Below, in pieces: positions 34,313-42,337 of a stretch of DNA of 64,000 nt. The notes under the pieces were generated by a model. That model was not told where the DNA came from. It did not search any database and saw nothing but the letters and a program-made list of their open reading frames with translations. The translations under genes and the position numbers were made by a program. Each line of letters starts with the position of its first letter. Position 1 is the first letter of the stretch. Source of the stretch: Planctomycetota bacterium (GTDB taxonomy: Bacteria; Planctomycetota; SZUA-567; H5-PLA8); contig JAKLKQ010000014.1 in assembly GCA_023150555.1 (NCBI GenBank), positions 1 to 64,000 on the forward strand, written 5' to 3'.

Positions 34313-36328
34313 TCAGCCCTTCCGTTTCAGCCGCCGCCCGAACGCGGCCTTCAGTTCGTCGTACTCGCGGGCCTGGAAGAGCCCCGAGGCGAAGACGAAG
34401 AAGACCATCCCCACCGCCACCGGCACCAGCGCGCGCTGGCAGGTCAGCGCGATGGTGTTGCCGTCGCCGGGCGGCAGGCTGTCGCGGGTGGCCCAGACCA
34501 TCATGCCCATCGACGTCGCGATTAGCGCGATGGTGTAGAGCCCGTGGAAGAAGACCAGGTCGGCCGGCCAGCGGTCCTCCTGCACGCCGAAGCGCAGGTT
34601 CGGCGACTTGGCGTCTTCCTCGCGGCGTAGCGGCCGCAGCTGCATGTCGAAGTACCAGTGCCCCAGCAGCCACGTGGGCACCAGCGCCGCGATCACCGCC
34701 GCGAAGAAGGCCAGGAAGCCCTCCACGTCGTCCTTGCCCGCGTACTTGTTCTGCACGTAGATCGTGGCCAGCAGGCTGACGCAGACCGCGAGGCCCATCG
34801 TGCCGACGAAGCTCAGCAGGCGCTTGTTCACCTCCGCGCCCGCCTTCTTCAGCAGGGCGCGGCCCATCCACAGCGTCTGCACCGCGCCGCTGATCGCCGA
34901 GGCCACCGCCAGGCCGGACTCCTTGAAGCGCCCCACCACCAGCAGGTTCAGCGCCAGGTTCACGGCCACCGCGATCATCGCCGCGACGGTGGGCGTGCGG
35001 CTGTCCTTCGTCGCGTAGATCGCGCGCGCCAGCACGGCGTTGAGGCTGTAGAAGACCAGGCCCAGCGAGAAGCAGAAGACCACGCTGCCCGTGCGCCGGA
35101 TGGCCTCGCCGTCGTGCATCAGGAACTGCCCCGTGCCGTAGAAGAGCCGCACGAGGTCCGTGCTGAGCAGGCACAGTCCCACCGCCGAGGGCACCGCCAG
35201 GAAGAGCGTGTTGCGCACCGCGGCGCTGACAGCGCGGTTGAAGTTCTCGTGCGCCTCCTGCGCCCAGAAGCGCGACAGCATCGGCAGCGCGGCGGTGGCC
35301 ACCGAGAGGCTGAAGATCGCCCACGGCAGTTGGATCAGGCGGTTGCCGTAGGCGAGCATCGTCACAGGACCGTCCTCGGGGATCATCGTGCGCGCGATCA
35401 CCTGGTCCAGCAGGATATTGACCTGGAACAGCGCCACGCCCGCGACCACCGGCAGGAACGCGCGCTTGATCTCCTTGTAGCCCTCGTCGTGCTCCGTGCT
35501 CAGCCGCGGACGGTAGCGGAAGCCCTTGGCCAGCGCCGGCAAGACCAGGATCACCAGCTGCGCCGCACCGCCGAGGAGCACCGACCACGCGACCCACGTG
35601 ATCCACTCCGTCTTCGTCCACTCGAAGACCCAGCGCCCCGCCAGGCACGCCAGGATCATCGCCACGTTCAGCAGCACCGGCGCGAAGGCCGGCGCCGCGA
35701 AGTGCCGCAGGCTGTTCAGCACGCCCATCAGCACCGCGCCGACGTTCGCCAGCACGCAGTAGGCGATCATGATCTCCGCCAGTTGCAGCGTCAGCACCGC
35801 GTTCTCGCCCAGGGACGCCGCCGCGTACGTGCGCACCGCCCACGAAGCGCCCACCAGCACCACGCTGGCCCCCAACAGTCCCAGCGCCAGGCGCGTCAGC
35901 AGCAGCGACGCCGTGCGGAAGGCCGCGTCCTTGCGGTTGGTGGCCATGCGCTCGGTAAAGACCGGCACGAAGGCCGACGAGAGCGCCCCTTCGCCGAAGA
36001 GCCGCCGCGTCAGGTTGGGGAGAATGAACGCGAGTTGGAAGGCGTCGTTGATGCCCGTCGCGCCGAAGATCCCCGCCATCAGGCGGTCGCGCACCAGGCC
36101 CAGGATGCGGCTGAGAATCGTGAGGCCGCTCATCACGCCAGCGGCCTGCAACAGTTCCCTGCGCTCCAGGCGGTGGTCGCCGGGCTCCGGGGGCGGCGTG
36201 CGCGTGGGCGGCAGCGGCGTGGCCGCAGGCGCGGCGGCCGAGTTTCCCGGCGCCTCGTCCTGCGAGACGGTCTGCGCCCGCGGGTCGCTCTTGGTGGCCT
36301 TCTTGGCCTTTTCCTTCTTTTTCGACAT
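34313..36328 (-). CDS. murJ: Lipid II flippase MurJ (MviN family)
   Basis: 671 residues. Flips undecaprenyl-linked peptidoglycan precursors across the inner membrane. Family signatures: SGLTILSRILGLVRDRLMAG (near 67-86), INDAFQLAFILPNLTRRLFG with EGALSSAFVPVF, then about 14 spans including MLAYGNRLIQLPWAIFSLSV and DLVRLFYGTGQF. Two oddities: a cytoplasmic N-terminal extension of about 55 residues (KKKEKAKKATK then Pro/Ala-rich) and a C-terminal extension with extra spans after about residue 540, making it about 150 residues longer than usual. It is the third gene of a minus-strand cluster with the genes at 36415 and 37263. Confidence 0.95.
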   Translation of the reverse strand: MSKKKEKAKKATKSDPRAQTVSQDEAPGNSAAAPAATPLPPTRTPPPEPGDHRLERRELLQAAGVMSGLTILSRILGLVRDRLMAGIFGATGINDAFQLAFILPNLTRRLFGEGALSSAFVPVFTERMATNRKDAAFRTASLLLTRLALGLLGASVVLVGASWAVRTYAAASLGENAVLTLQLAEIMIAYCVLANVGAVLMGVLNSLRHFAAPAFAPVLLNVAMILACLAGRWVFEWTKTEWITWVAWSVLLGGAAQLVILVLPALAKGFRYRPRLSTEHDEGYKEIKRAFLPVVAGVALFQVNILLDQVIARTMIPEDGPVTMLAYGNRLIQLPWAIFSLSVATAALPMLSRFWAQEAHENFNRAVSAAVRNTLFLAVPSAVGLCLLSTDLVRLFYGTGQFLMHDGEAIRRTGSVVFCFSLGLVFYSLNAVLARAIYATKDSRTPTVAAMIAVAVNLALNLLVVGRFKESGLAVASAISGAVQTLWMGRALLKKAGAEVNKRLLSFVGTMGLAVCVSLLATIYVQNKYAGKDDVEGFLAFFAAVIAALVPTWLLGHWYFDMQLRPLRREEDAKSPNLRFGVQEDRWPADLVFFHGLYTIALIATSMGMMVWATRDSLPPGDGNTIALTCQRALVPVAVGMVFFVFASGLFQAREYDELKAAFGRRLKRKG

Positions 36329-36377
36329 GCGCGCGTCTTATACCCGATTTTCCAAAGGGGTTACAGAAACGAAGACG

Positions 36378-36401
36378 CCTTCAAAGCCCGGGCCTTGAAG
36401 G
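36378..36401. other. 24-bp near-perfect palindrome between murJ and upstream gene
   Basis: CCTTCAA-A-GCCCGGGC-C-TTGAAGG reads almost identically on both strands. It lies in the 86-bp gap between the stop of the 36415-37254 gene and the murJ start. It could be an RNA hairpin for partial termination or mRNA processing, or an operator. Confidence 0.5.
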
Positions 36402-36414
36402 GATCTCGGCGCCA

Positions 36415-37254
36415 TCAAAGGAGGTTCGTGTAAAGGATCTCGCGGGTGGGTTCCAGCAGCACGGCTTTCAAGGCGGCATCCATCAACAGCAGGCCCAGCC
36501 CCCAGGCCCAGCGCCGAATGCGCAGCGCCCGCGTGCTGAGTGCCTGTGCGGTCAGGCGCTCGAGCGACCACGACGCCGCTTCGTACGTCACGAAGAGAAA
36601 GCCCAGCCCCCGCACCACCGACCAGAGGTGCCAGCCGGCCAGCAGCGGCGCCTTGCTGAAGGCCGCCAGCCGCGCCGTGTAGAAGTTCATCCAGTCGACC
36701 TGCTCGAGCCCGTGGTTCAGCGTCAGCCAGCCGAGCGACGCGTACGAGCACACCGCGTTGCCGGCCAGCTGCAGGCCGTGCGCCGGCACCCACGCCGACC
36801 ATTCGTACTCGGGGTCCCAGCCGCTCTCGATCCACAGCCACTGGTGTCGCCAGTACGCGGCGCTGCCGCTCAGGACGGCTTCCGCGCCGCGGGGATCCCA
36901 CGTCGCCGCACAGACCACCACCGCCGAATGCGCCGCGAAACCCGCCGCCAGCAGGCCCAGCCCCGCGCGCCAGCGGTCAGCCCGCACACACGCCAGCCAG
37001 GGCAGCAGCAGCAGCGAGGCCGTCAGCGGGCGGTGCACCTGCCAGCCGGTCCGCCACGAAAGCGCGATGGGAAGCGCGCCCGCCAGGAGCGCCAACGGCA
37101 GCCAGCGCCCGCCCGAAACCAGGGGCTCGGCCGCGGCGGCAAGGCCGTCCACCGCGCGCGCCAGGCCCCGCGGCGGCGCCAGCGGGCCCAGCCAGCCCCG
37201 GCTGCGGGCCGGCGTCCGGGCGAACGGCGTCAGCGTGCCGGCGTCGACGTGCAT
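36415..37254 (-). CDS. Multi-span membrane protein of unknown function
   Basis: 279 residues. Spans lie at about 50-68, 77-92, 97-115, 163-180, 207-226 and 245-262. Tryptophans and tyrosines cluster in the loop around residues 130-155 (AAYWRHQWLWIESGWDPEYE), which may be functional. The proline- and glycine-rich N-terminus is short. I do not recognise the family. It lies eight bases downstream of a small basic membrane protein (37263) and upstream of murJ on the same strand; co-transcription with murJ hints at an envelope role, by context only. Confidence 0.65.
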   Translation of the reverse strand: MHVDAGTLTPFARTPARSRGWLGPLAPPRGLARAVDGLAAAAEPLVSGGRWLPLALLAGALPIALSWRTGWQVHRPLTASLLLLPWLACVRADRWRAGLGLLAAGFAAHSAVVVCAATWDPRGAEAVLSGSAAYWRHQWLWIESGWDPEYEWSAWVPAHGLQLAGNAVCSYASLGWLTLNHGLEQVDWMNFYTARLAAFSKAPLLAGWHLWSVVRGLGFLFVTYEAASWSLERLTAQALSTRALRIRRWAWGLGLLLMDAALKAVLLEPTREILYTNLL

Positions 37255-37262
37255 CGCACGCG

Positions 37263-37511
37263 CTACCTCGGGATGATGATCTTCCCGGTCGTCGAGACCA
37301 GGATGATGTTCACGATCACGAAGATGGCGATGAAGACGATCCAGGTGATGCCGCTGCTGCCGCCTTCGCTGGAACGCGCGGGGCGCTTGGGACGGCGGCG
37401 CCCGCCGCCTCCGGGGCCGGCGGGGCCTTTGCCCGCGCGTCCGCGCACGCCGGGACGGGTGCCGCTGGCGCCGGGTCTCCGGCGCTGGGAGCGATCGTCA
37501 GGAGTGGGCAT
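37263..37511 (-). CDS. Small basic single-span membrane protein
   Basis: 82 residues. The first 50 are highly basic and low in complexity (RRRPGASGTRPGVRGRAGKG, RRRPKRPAR), then one membrane span (GITWIVFIAIFVIVNIILVS) and a short end TTGKIIIPR. By the positive-inside rule the basic part is cytoplasmic and could bind RNA, DNA or phospholipid head groups. Its stop is eight bases from the next gene's start. AAGGAAGCG precedes the ATG. Function unknown. Confidence 0.6.
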   Translation of the reverse strand: MPTPDDRSQRRRPGASGTRPGVRGRAGKGPAGPGGGGRRRPKRPARSSEGGSSGITWIVFIAIFVIVNIILVSTTGKIIIPR

Positions 37512-37627
37512 GTCGCTTCCTTGATGATAAGGATTCTGCGTGCGCGATTTCCGGCATCGCGCGCGAAAGGAAGTAGAGAAAGCCCCCGCGAGCGGTCCCG
37601 CGGGGCGCTCCGATTTATACCAGAATA

Positions 37628-38725
37628 CTACCCGATTACACCTTTTTCAATCAAGTACTCGGCCGTCAGAATGGCGCCCTTGGCGGCGCCCATCTTGGTG
37701 TTGTGGCTCAGCAGCACGTACTTGACGCCGTTGGGCAGGACGTGGTCCTGGCGCAGCCGGCCGACGGTGGTGGTCATGCCGTCGCCGCGGTCGCGGTCCA
37801 GGCGCGGCTGCGGGCGGAAGGGGTCTTCCGTGTAGTGGATCATCTCGGCGGGCGCGCTGGGGAGCTTGCTCGCGCGCAGTTCCTCGTAGCTCTTCGCCCA
37901 GACGGCCTTGACCTCGTCGAGCGACGCCTTCTTGCCCAGGCCGACGTTGACGGTCTCCAGGTGCCCGTCGTGGACGTTGACGCGCGTGCAGTTGCAGCTG
38001 ACGGGGATCTTGGCGTGCTCGATCTTCCCGCCGGCGACCTTGCCGAGGATCTTGCCGGTCTCCTTCTCGATCTTCTCTTCTTCCTTCGGGATGTAGGGGA
38101 TCACGTTGTCGAGGATGTCCATGCCCAGCACGCCGGGGTTGCGCCCGGCGCCGCTGATCGCCTGCAGGCTGGTCATGATCACCGACTGGACGCCGAAGGC
38201 GTCGAAGAGCGGCTTCAGCGTGATTGCCAGGCCGACGGTGGTGCAGTTCGGGCCGGGGGTGATGAAGCCCTTGAAGCCGCGGTTCTTGCGCTGCGTCTCG
38301 ATCAGCGCGGCGTGGCCGGGGTTGATGCCCGGCAGGAAGATCGGCACGTCTTCCTCGTAGCGGAAGGCGCTGGCCGTCGAGATCACGGGGCACTTCTTCG
38401 CGTAGAGCGGCTCGACTTCCTTCGCCGCGTCGGATTCCAGCGCGGTGAAAACGATGTCGATGTCGTCGATCTTGAGGTGCTCGGCCTGTTCGACGTTCAG
38501 GTTCAGGTAGTCCGCGGGGCAGGCCTTCTCGCCGTACCACCGGCTGGCCCCGCTGGCCGCGTCGCGCACGGCCTCGCCGTAGGGCTTGCCCGCCGAACGC
38601 TGGCTGGCGGCCACGCGCTTGAGCTTGAACCAGGGATGCCCCTCCAGCGCGGCGAGGAACTGCTGCCCCGCGATGCCCGTCGCACCGACAACGGCGACGT
38701 TGAAGCTCCGGTTCTTGGCGGCCAT
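37628..38725 (-). CDS. asd: Aspartate-semialdehyde dehydrogenase, archaeal/eukaryotic type
   Basis: 365 residues from ATG 38725. Reduces L-aspartyl-4-phosphate with NADPH to L-aspartate 4-semialdehyde, the branch point to lysine/diaminopimelate, threonine and methionine. NADP fold VAVVGATGIAGQQFLAALEG (near 10-29). The active-site stretch TPGPNCTTVGLAI places nucleophile Cys161. SLQAISGAGRNPGVLGMDI and LDNVIPYIPKEEEKI are typical of the archaeal/eukaryotic subfamily, not the E. coli one (GGNCTVSLM). The C-terminal part contains an insertion rich in Arg/Asp (RPQPRLDRDRGDG). The leader upstream contains an intrinsic terminator (38756-38784), so expression may be controlled by attenuation. Divergent from the AraC gene. 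Confidence 0.95.
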   Translation of the reverse strand: MAAKNRSFNVAVVGATGIAGQQFLAALEGHPWFKLKRVAASQRSAGKPYGEAVRDAASGASRWYGEKACPADYLNLNVEQAEHLKIDDIDIVFTALESDAAKEVEPLYAKKCPVISTASAFRYEEDVPIFLPGINPGHAALIETQRKNRGFKGFITPGPNCTTVGLAITLKPLFDAFGVQSVIMTSLQAISGAGRNPGVLGMDILDNVIPYIPKEEEKIEKETGKILGKVAGGKIEHAKIPVSCNCTRVNVHDGHLETVNVGLGKKASLDEVKAVWAKSYEELRASKLPSAPAEMIHYTEDPFRPQPRLDRDRGDGMTTTVGRLRQDHVLPNGVKYVLLSHNTKMGAAKGAILTAEYLIEKGVIG

Positions 38726-38755
38726 GGCGTTCTTCCTTCCCTGAACGGTGACAAC

Positions 38756-38784
38756 AAAAACCCGCTCCGGCGCAACGGAGCGGG
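38756..38784 (-). terminator. Intrinsic terminator inside the asd 5' leader (attenuator candidate)
   Basis: On the minus strand CCCGCTCCG-TTGCGC-CGGAGCGGG is followed directly by TTTTT and GTTGT. It ends about 30 bases before the asd ATG and points into asd. No gene lies upstream on this strand (the neighbour is the divergent AraC gene), so it has no obvious upstream gene to terminate. This is the layout of an attenuator or riboswitch expression platform. Confidence 0.75.
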
Positions 38785-38830
38785 GTGGCCCGGGCCCTCT
38801 TCCTTCGGGACACTGCAGGCGATGACTCCT

Positions 38831-38859
38831 ACTATTCCATATGAAGGAGGCTCGGTCAA
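38831..38859 (-). promoter_or_regulatory. Likely asd promoter
   Basis: On the minus strand TTGACC (38859-38854), a 17-base spacer and AATAGT (38836-38831) fit a sigma-70 type promoter. Transcription would begin near 38824, giving a leader of about 100 bases with the terminator at about +40 to +69. Confidence 0.45.
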
Positions 38860-38916
38860 GCGGCAGCCGGGCGGCGGGCATGGCGGCGAAGGCCGAGCGG
38901 GGTAGAGTAGGGTCCC

Positions 38917-39816
38917 ATGGCGAAGCTCTTGAAGATCCTCCGCGCAACCTCCGTCCACGGCGCCGCCCGCGCCCAGGACCCCTGGGAAGACGCGCGCACC
39001 TGGATCCGCCACGCCGGGCGCTACGTCTGCAAGCCCGAATGGAAGATTGAACCCACGACGGCCGTCAATCACGGCTACTTCTTCATCGAACGCGGCCGCG
39101 GCTGGGTCGACCTCGACGGCACGCGCCTGGACGCGCGCCCCGGCGACGTCTTCTTTTCGCGCATCGGCCTGCGCTTCGCCAGCGGGCACGACCCCAAGCG
39201 CCCCATCACCGTGCTGTCCACCGGCTTCAAGCTCACCGGCCGCGGCGGCGTTGACCTGCTGCGCGGGGCCGCGCTGCCCCTGCGCGTGACGCTCACCTCC
39301 GGCGAACGCAAGGAGCTCACGCGCCGCTTCGAGGCCCTGATCGCGGCGATGCTCGACGAAGGCCGCACCGGTCCGCTGCGCGCCCGGGGTCTGATGCAGG
39401 ACCTTGCGGCGTGGATGCTCGACCTCGCCGAACGCACGCCCGCGAAACGCAGGACCGGCACGAGCGACGGGCGCGGCGCCGAAGCCGGGCGCGTGGCCGA
39501 CGCGATCGCCTGGGCCGACGCGCACCTGGCCGAACGCATCACGCTCGCGCAACTGGCCAAGGTCGCGCACCTGAGTCCCGTCTACTTCGCGGCGCTCTTC
39601 CGAAGGGAGACCAGCCAGCCGCCCATCGCGTGGGTGCGGCGCCGGCGCATGGCTGCCGCGCGCGAACTGCTCGCCGAGGGTCAGAAGAGCGTCGGCGAGG
39701 TCGCCCGCGCGGTGGGCTTCGAGGATCCCTACCACTTCAGCCGCGCCTTCCACCGCAGCGAAGGCTGTTCCCCGCGCGCCTACCGCGAATCGTTAAAAAA
39801 TCCATTCTTTCGATAA
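38917..39816 (+). CDS. AraC-family transcriptional regulator
   Basis: 299 residues. The N-terminal cupin-like sensing domain (about 15-110; NHGYFFIERGRGWVDLDGTR, LDARPGDVFFSRIGL) is followed by the AraC DNA-binding domain with two helix-turn-helices: ITLAQLAKVAHLSPVYFAAL (about 207-226) and KSVGEVARAVGFEDPYHFSR (about 253-272), ending FHRSEGCSPRAYRES. The ligand is unknown. Two PhyH-type dioxygenases follow on the same strand after 90 bp, so it likely controls them. Paired AraC and PhyH genes are common in PVC bacteria. Start ATG 38917 has no strong ribosome site. Confidence 0.93.
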   Translation: MAKLLKILRATSVHGAARAQDPWEDARTWIRHAGRYVCKPEWKIEPTTAVNHGYFFIERGRGWVDLDGTRLDARPGDVFFSRIGLRFASGHDPKRPITVLSTGFKLTGRGGVDLLRGAALPLRVTLTSGERKELTRRFEALIAAMLDEGRTGPLRARGLMQDLAAWMLDLAERTPAKRRTGTSDGRGAEAGRVADAIAWADAHLAERITLAQLAKVAHLSPVYFAALFRRETSQPPIAWVRRRRMAAARELLAEGQKSVGEVARAVGFEDPYHFSRAFHRSEGCSPRAYRESLKNPFFR

Positions 39817-39906
39817 GCCCGTCCATTCCGCGCCGAGCTTCCGCTCGCTAATGTTCTCTCCCGTGTGGTTCGTGAATAGTACGAACCCCAACCGGAGGCG
39901 AACGCC

Positions 39907-40764
39907 GTGAACACCGAACTGAAGCGCCAGTGGGACGAGGAAGGCTACATCGTCGTGAAGGGGCTCTTCGACCCCGAGCGCACCGCGCGGCTGCGCCTGA
40001 TCTGCGAGAACATCCTCGCGCGCTGGCGCGTCGCCCGACCGGCGACCGGCGAGACGGGCGAAGGCATCGACGGCACCAGCATGCGGCACCTCAACCATCC
40101 CGCGTATTTCGAACGCCATCCCGAGTGGTTCCCGGAACTGATGAACGCCGTCGCCGACACGCGGGTGCTCGATGTCTGCCGCACGATCCTGGGCGAAGCG
40201 CCGCTCTTCCGCTGCACCAGCCTGTTCATGAACCCGATTCTCAAAAGCGAAGACGGCAACTGGCACCGCGACACGCAGTTCGGCGCCAAGGGCGACGACG
40301 AGGCCGAGAAGCGGAAGCTGGGCAACTTCGAGAGCAACGGGATCCAGCTCCAGGTCGCGCTGGTGCCCAGCGAGGACATCGAATACGTCCCGCGCAGCCA
40401 CCTGCGCTGGGACACGCCGGCCGAGTACGCCATCCGCCGCGCCGACGGGCAGAAATATAACCGCTCGAACCGCATGCCCAGCGCCGTGCGCCTGCCGCTG
40501 GAAGCCGGCGACGCCGCAGCCTTCAACGCCAACGGCCTGCACCGCGGGCGCTACCACGCCGACAAGCTGCGCCGCACGCTGATGCTGACCTACACGCGGA
40601 CGTCGACGCCCTGCTTCGACTTCTTCTCCAACCAGCCGTGGTTCCTCGAACCCGGGCACCTCGACCCGCTGCCGCCGGCGACGCGCGCCTTCTTCGAACC
40701 CTTCGTCGCCGAATACCGCAAGAATTGGGAAGCGCCCAAACCGGAACTGGCCGCCGCGTACTGA
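39907..40764 (+). CDS. PhyH-family Fe(II)/2-oxoglutarate dioxygenase
   Basis: 285 residues from GTG 39907 with GGAGG ten bases upstream. The jelly-roll opens with KRQWDEEGYIVVKGLFDPER. The metal site is DGNWHRDTQFG (His120-x-Asp122) with distal His212 in NGLHRGRYH, and 2-oxoglutarate is probably held by Arg222/223 (KLRRTLMLTY). Length and motifs fit phytanoyl-CoA dioxygenase-like enzymes that hydroxylate small molecules. The substrate cannot be deduced. The intact facial triad predicts activity. First of two dioxygenase genes after the AraC regulator. Confidence 0.92.
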   Translation: MNTELKRQWDEEGYIVVKGLFDPERTARLRLICENILARWRVARPATGETGEGIDGTSMRHLNHPAYFERHPEWFPELMNAVADTRVLDVCRTILGEAPLFRCTSLFMNPILKSEDGNWHRDTQFGAKGDDEAEKRKLGNFESNGIQLQVALVPSEDIEYVPRSHLRWDTPAEYAIRRADGQKYNRSNRMPSAVRLPLEAGDAAAFNANGLHRGRYHADKLRRTLMLTYTRTSTPCFDFFSNQPWFLEPGHLDPLPPATRAFFEPFVAEYRKNWEAPKPELAAAY

Positions 40765-40787
40765 GCATTGAGCGAAAGGATAAAGCC

Positions 40788-41501
40788 ATGCCCGCCGCGC
40801 CCGCAACCTCCACGCTGCTCGCCGAAGCAAAGGAACGCTTTGACGTCAACGGCTTCATCAACTTCGGCCGCATTCTCGACGACGGGGAACTCGCAGCGCT
40901 CTCCGATCGCGTCGATGCCATCTGCGAAGGGCGCGTCGCCGTGCCACGCGACCGCGTCAAACTGCACAGCGGCATGGAATGGAAGCAGCCCGACGGCACC
41001 TACCGCGCCGACGCGGTGTGGCAATTGCTGGGCCTCGCTCCGCACGACGACGTCATCCGCGCCGTCTGCGAGAAGCCGCTGATCCGCGAGGTTATCGAGA
41101 CGCTGCTGGAAGGCCCCGCGAAACTCGACACTGACCAGGTGATCCTGAAGAACGCCAAGCACGGCAACGAAGTCCCTTGGCACCAGGACACCAGCTACTG
41201 GGGGCAGGAGCGGCGCATGACCTGCTGGCTGGCCATCGACGACGCCACGCCGTTCAACGGCTGCATGCGCATGATCCCCGGCAGCCATCGCAAGGGGCAA
41301 CTCGCCTTCACGCCCAAGAGCTTCGACGGATGCCCCGTGAATCTGCGCGAGACCGACGGCGTAAACGAGGATACACAGGTCTACGTGCCGGTGCGCGCGG
41401 GCTGCGCGAGCTTCCACCATCCGCTGACGCTGCACGCCAGCACCAAGAACACCTCGCCGCACCGCCGCCGCGCCCTCGCCATCACGTACCTGGCGTTGTA
41501 G
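40788..41501 (+). CDS. PhyH-family Fe(II)/2-oxoglutarate dioxygenase, second copy
   Basis: 237 residues from ATG 40788 (AAGGA upstream); the longer open frame begins inside the preceding gene. Metal site VPWHQDTSYWG (His132-x-Asp134), distal His216 in LTLHAS, co-substrate Arg near 227 (PHRRRALAITY). CWLAIDDATPFNGCMRMIPGSH is the classic PhyH core. Only 23 bp separate it from the first copy, so they form one transcript. The two share little sequence outside the motifs and likely act on different substrates or successive steps. Confidence 0.92.
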   Translation: MPAAPATSTLLAEAKERFDVNGFINFGRILDDGELAALSDRVDAICEGRVAVPRDRVKLHSGMEWKQPDGTYRADAVWQLLGLAPHDDVIRAVCEKPLIREVIETLLEGPAKLDTDQVILKNAKHGNEVPWHQDTSYWGQERRMTCWLAIDDATPFNGCMRMIPGSHRKGQLAFTPKSFDGCPVNLRETDGVNEDTQVYVPVRAGCASFHHPLTLHASTKNTSPHRRRALAITYLAL

Positions 41502-41510
41502 AGCGGGGGA

Positions 41511-41691
41511 CTACGCTTCCGGCTTCTTACCTTTCACCCAGGTGACGCCCACGTACAGAAGCCCAGCCGAGAAGATCAGTGGGAGAATGGGTGAGCGCCC
41601 CTGCGCCTCGGGGAGCCGTTCGATAAACAGGCCAACCCAGAAGGCAGACGCCCATCAGGATCAGTCCCGCGCCCGCAATGCGCCGCATCAT
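41511..41691 (-). pseudogene. Frameshifted small membrane protein
   Basis: ATG 41691, with GGAG eight bases upstream, opens MMRRIAGAGLILMGV. After a shift of one base near 41645 a second frame reads FWVGLFIERLPEAQGRSPIL then PLIFSAGLLYVGVTWVKGKK, ending PEA-stop at 41511. Together they make a sensible protein of about 60 residues with two membrane spans. The 181-bp span is not divisible by three, and neither frame alone is a full gene. Either a decayed gene or a one-base sequence error. Confidence 0.5.
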
Positions 41692-41788
41692 GGCTTGTTC
41701 TCCGCGCCGTTCTGCCTCACCTGCAGCTGCTTCTTATATCTTGTTGCTTTTAAATTTGGCCCGGGCAAAGTCAATAGAGAAGAGATCT

Positions 41789-42337
41789 TTAATGCGCAAA
41801 GGTGGAGAGCGCCATGGGCCTGCTCGGGGGCAGAACCAACCGAAAAGTCCAGCTGTCGTTGCCTTCGTGATACTTTGCGGCAAGTTCGCATTCGCCCACC
41901 TGCCATGTTGCCGTGGTATCGAGATACCCGATTTTATCTAACTGCGTGATCGGCTCGGCGGTAGGCCCAAGGCGGCGCGTTAACTCAGTTCGAACCCGCT
42001 CGAAAATGCTGCGGGCTTCGGCCGCCGAGAGAGAGCGCGGAAAATCGACGCAGGCAATCTGGACGCGCGCGATTCCGTCATCGCCCCGGGTCCAGACGGT
42101 GACGGTGCCGAGGCCCTGTTGCCATCTCGCGGCGGCGCCGCTGCACGGGCACGCATCGCGCGCGGAACGATCGAGTCCCTTGCCGAGAGACAGGCCGCAC
42201 AAGGCAAGCCGGTCATCAGAATTATCTACGCTCGCGAGCAGCGCGTCGGCAATTCGGTCAGGGTAGGGCGCGGCGAATCGGGCGACCACGCCGGCGGCCA
42301 CACCCAGCGAAAGACACGCGATCAAAAGCTTTCCCAT
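41789..42337 (-). CDS. Hypothetical exported or membrane-anchored protein
   Basis: 182 residues from ATG 42337, chosen because AAGGAG lies nine bases upstream and a signal/anchor follows at once (MGKLLIACLSLGVAAGVVAR). The rest is soluble with two cysteine-containing stretches (ALCGLSLGKG, DACPCSG) and a beta-rich end (TATWQVGECELAAKYHEGND). CPCSG could be a disulfide or metal site. The region TVTVWTRGDDGIARVQIACV looks like a beta sheet. Unknown family. It lies upstream of the frameshifted small gene on the same strand, and AT-rich DNA lies in front of its promoter. Confidence 0.6.
   Translation of the reverse strand: MGKLLIACLSLGVAAGVVARFAAPYPDRIADALLASVDNSDDRLALCGLSLGKGLDRSARDACPCSGAAARWQQGLGTVTVWTRGDDGIARVQIACVDFPRSLSAAEARSIFERVRTELTRRLGPTAEPITQLDKIGYLDTTATWQVGECELAAKYHEGNDSWTFRLVLPPSRPMALSTFAH

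Noticed and set aside
33588..35843. 751-codon minus-strand frame overlapping murJ and the toroid-like gene
   Set aside because: It is an alternative frame of murJ plus antisense of 32504-34174; Gly/Arg-rich noise.
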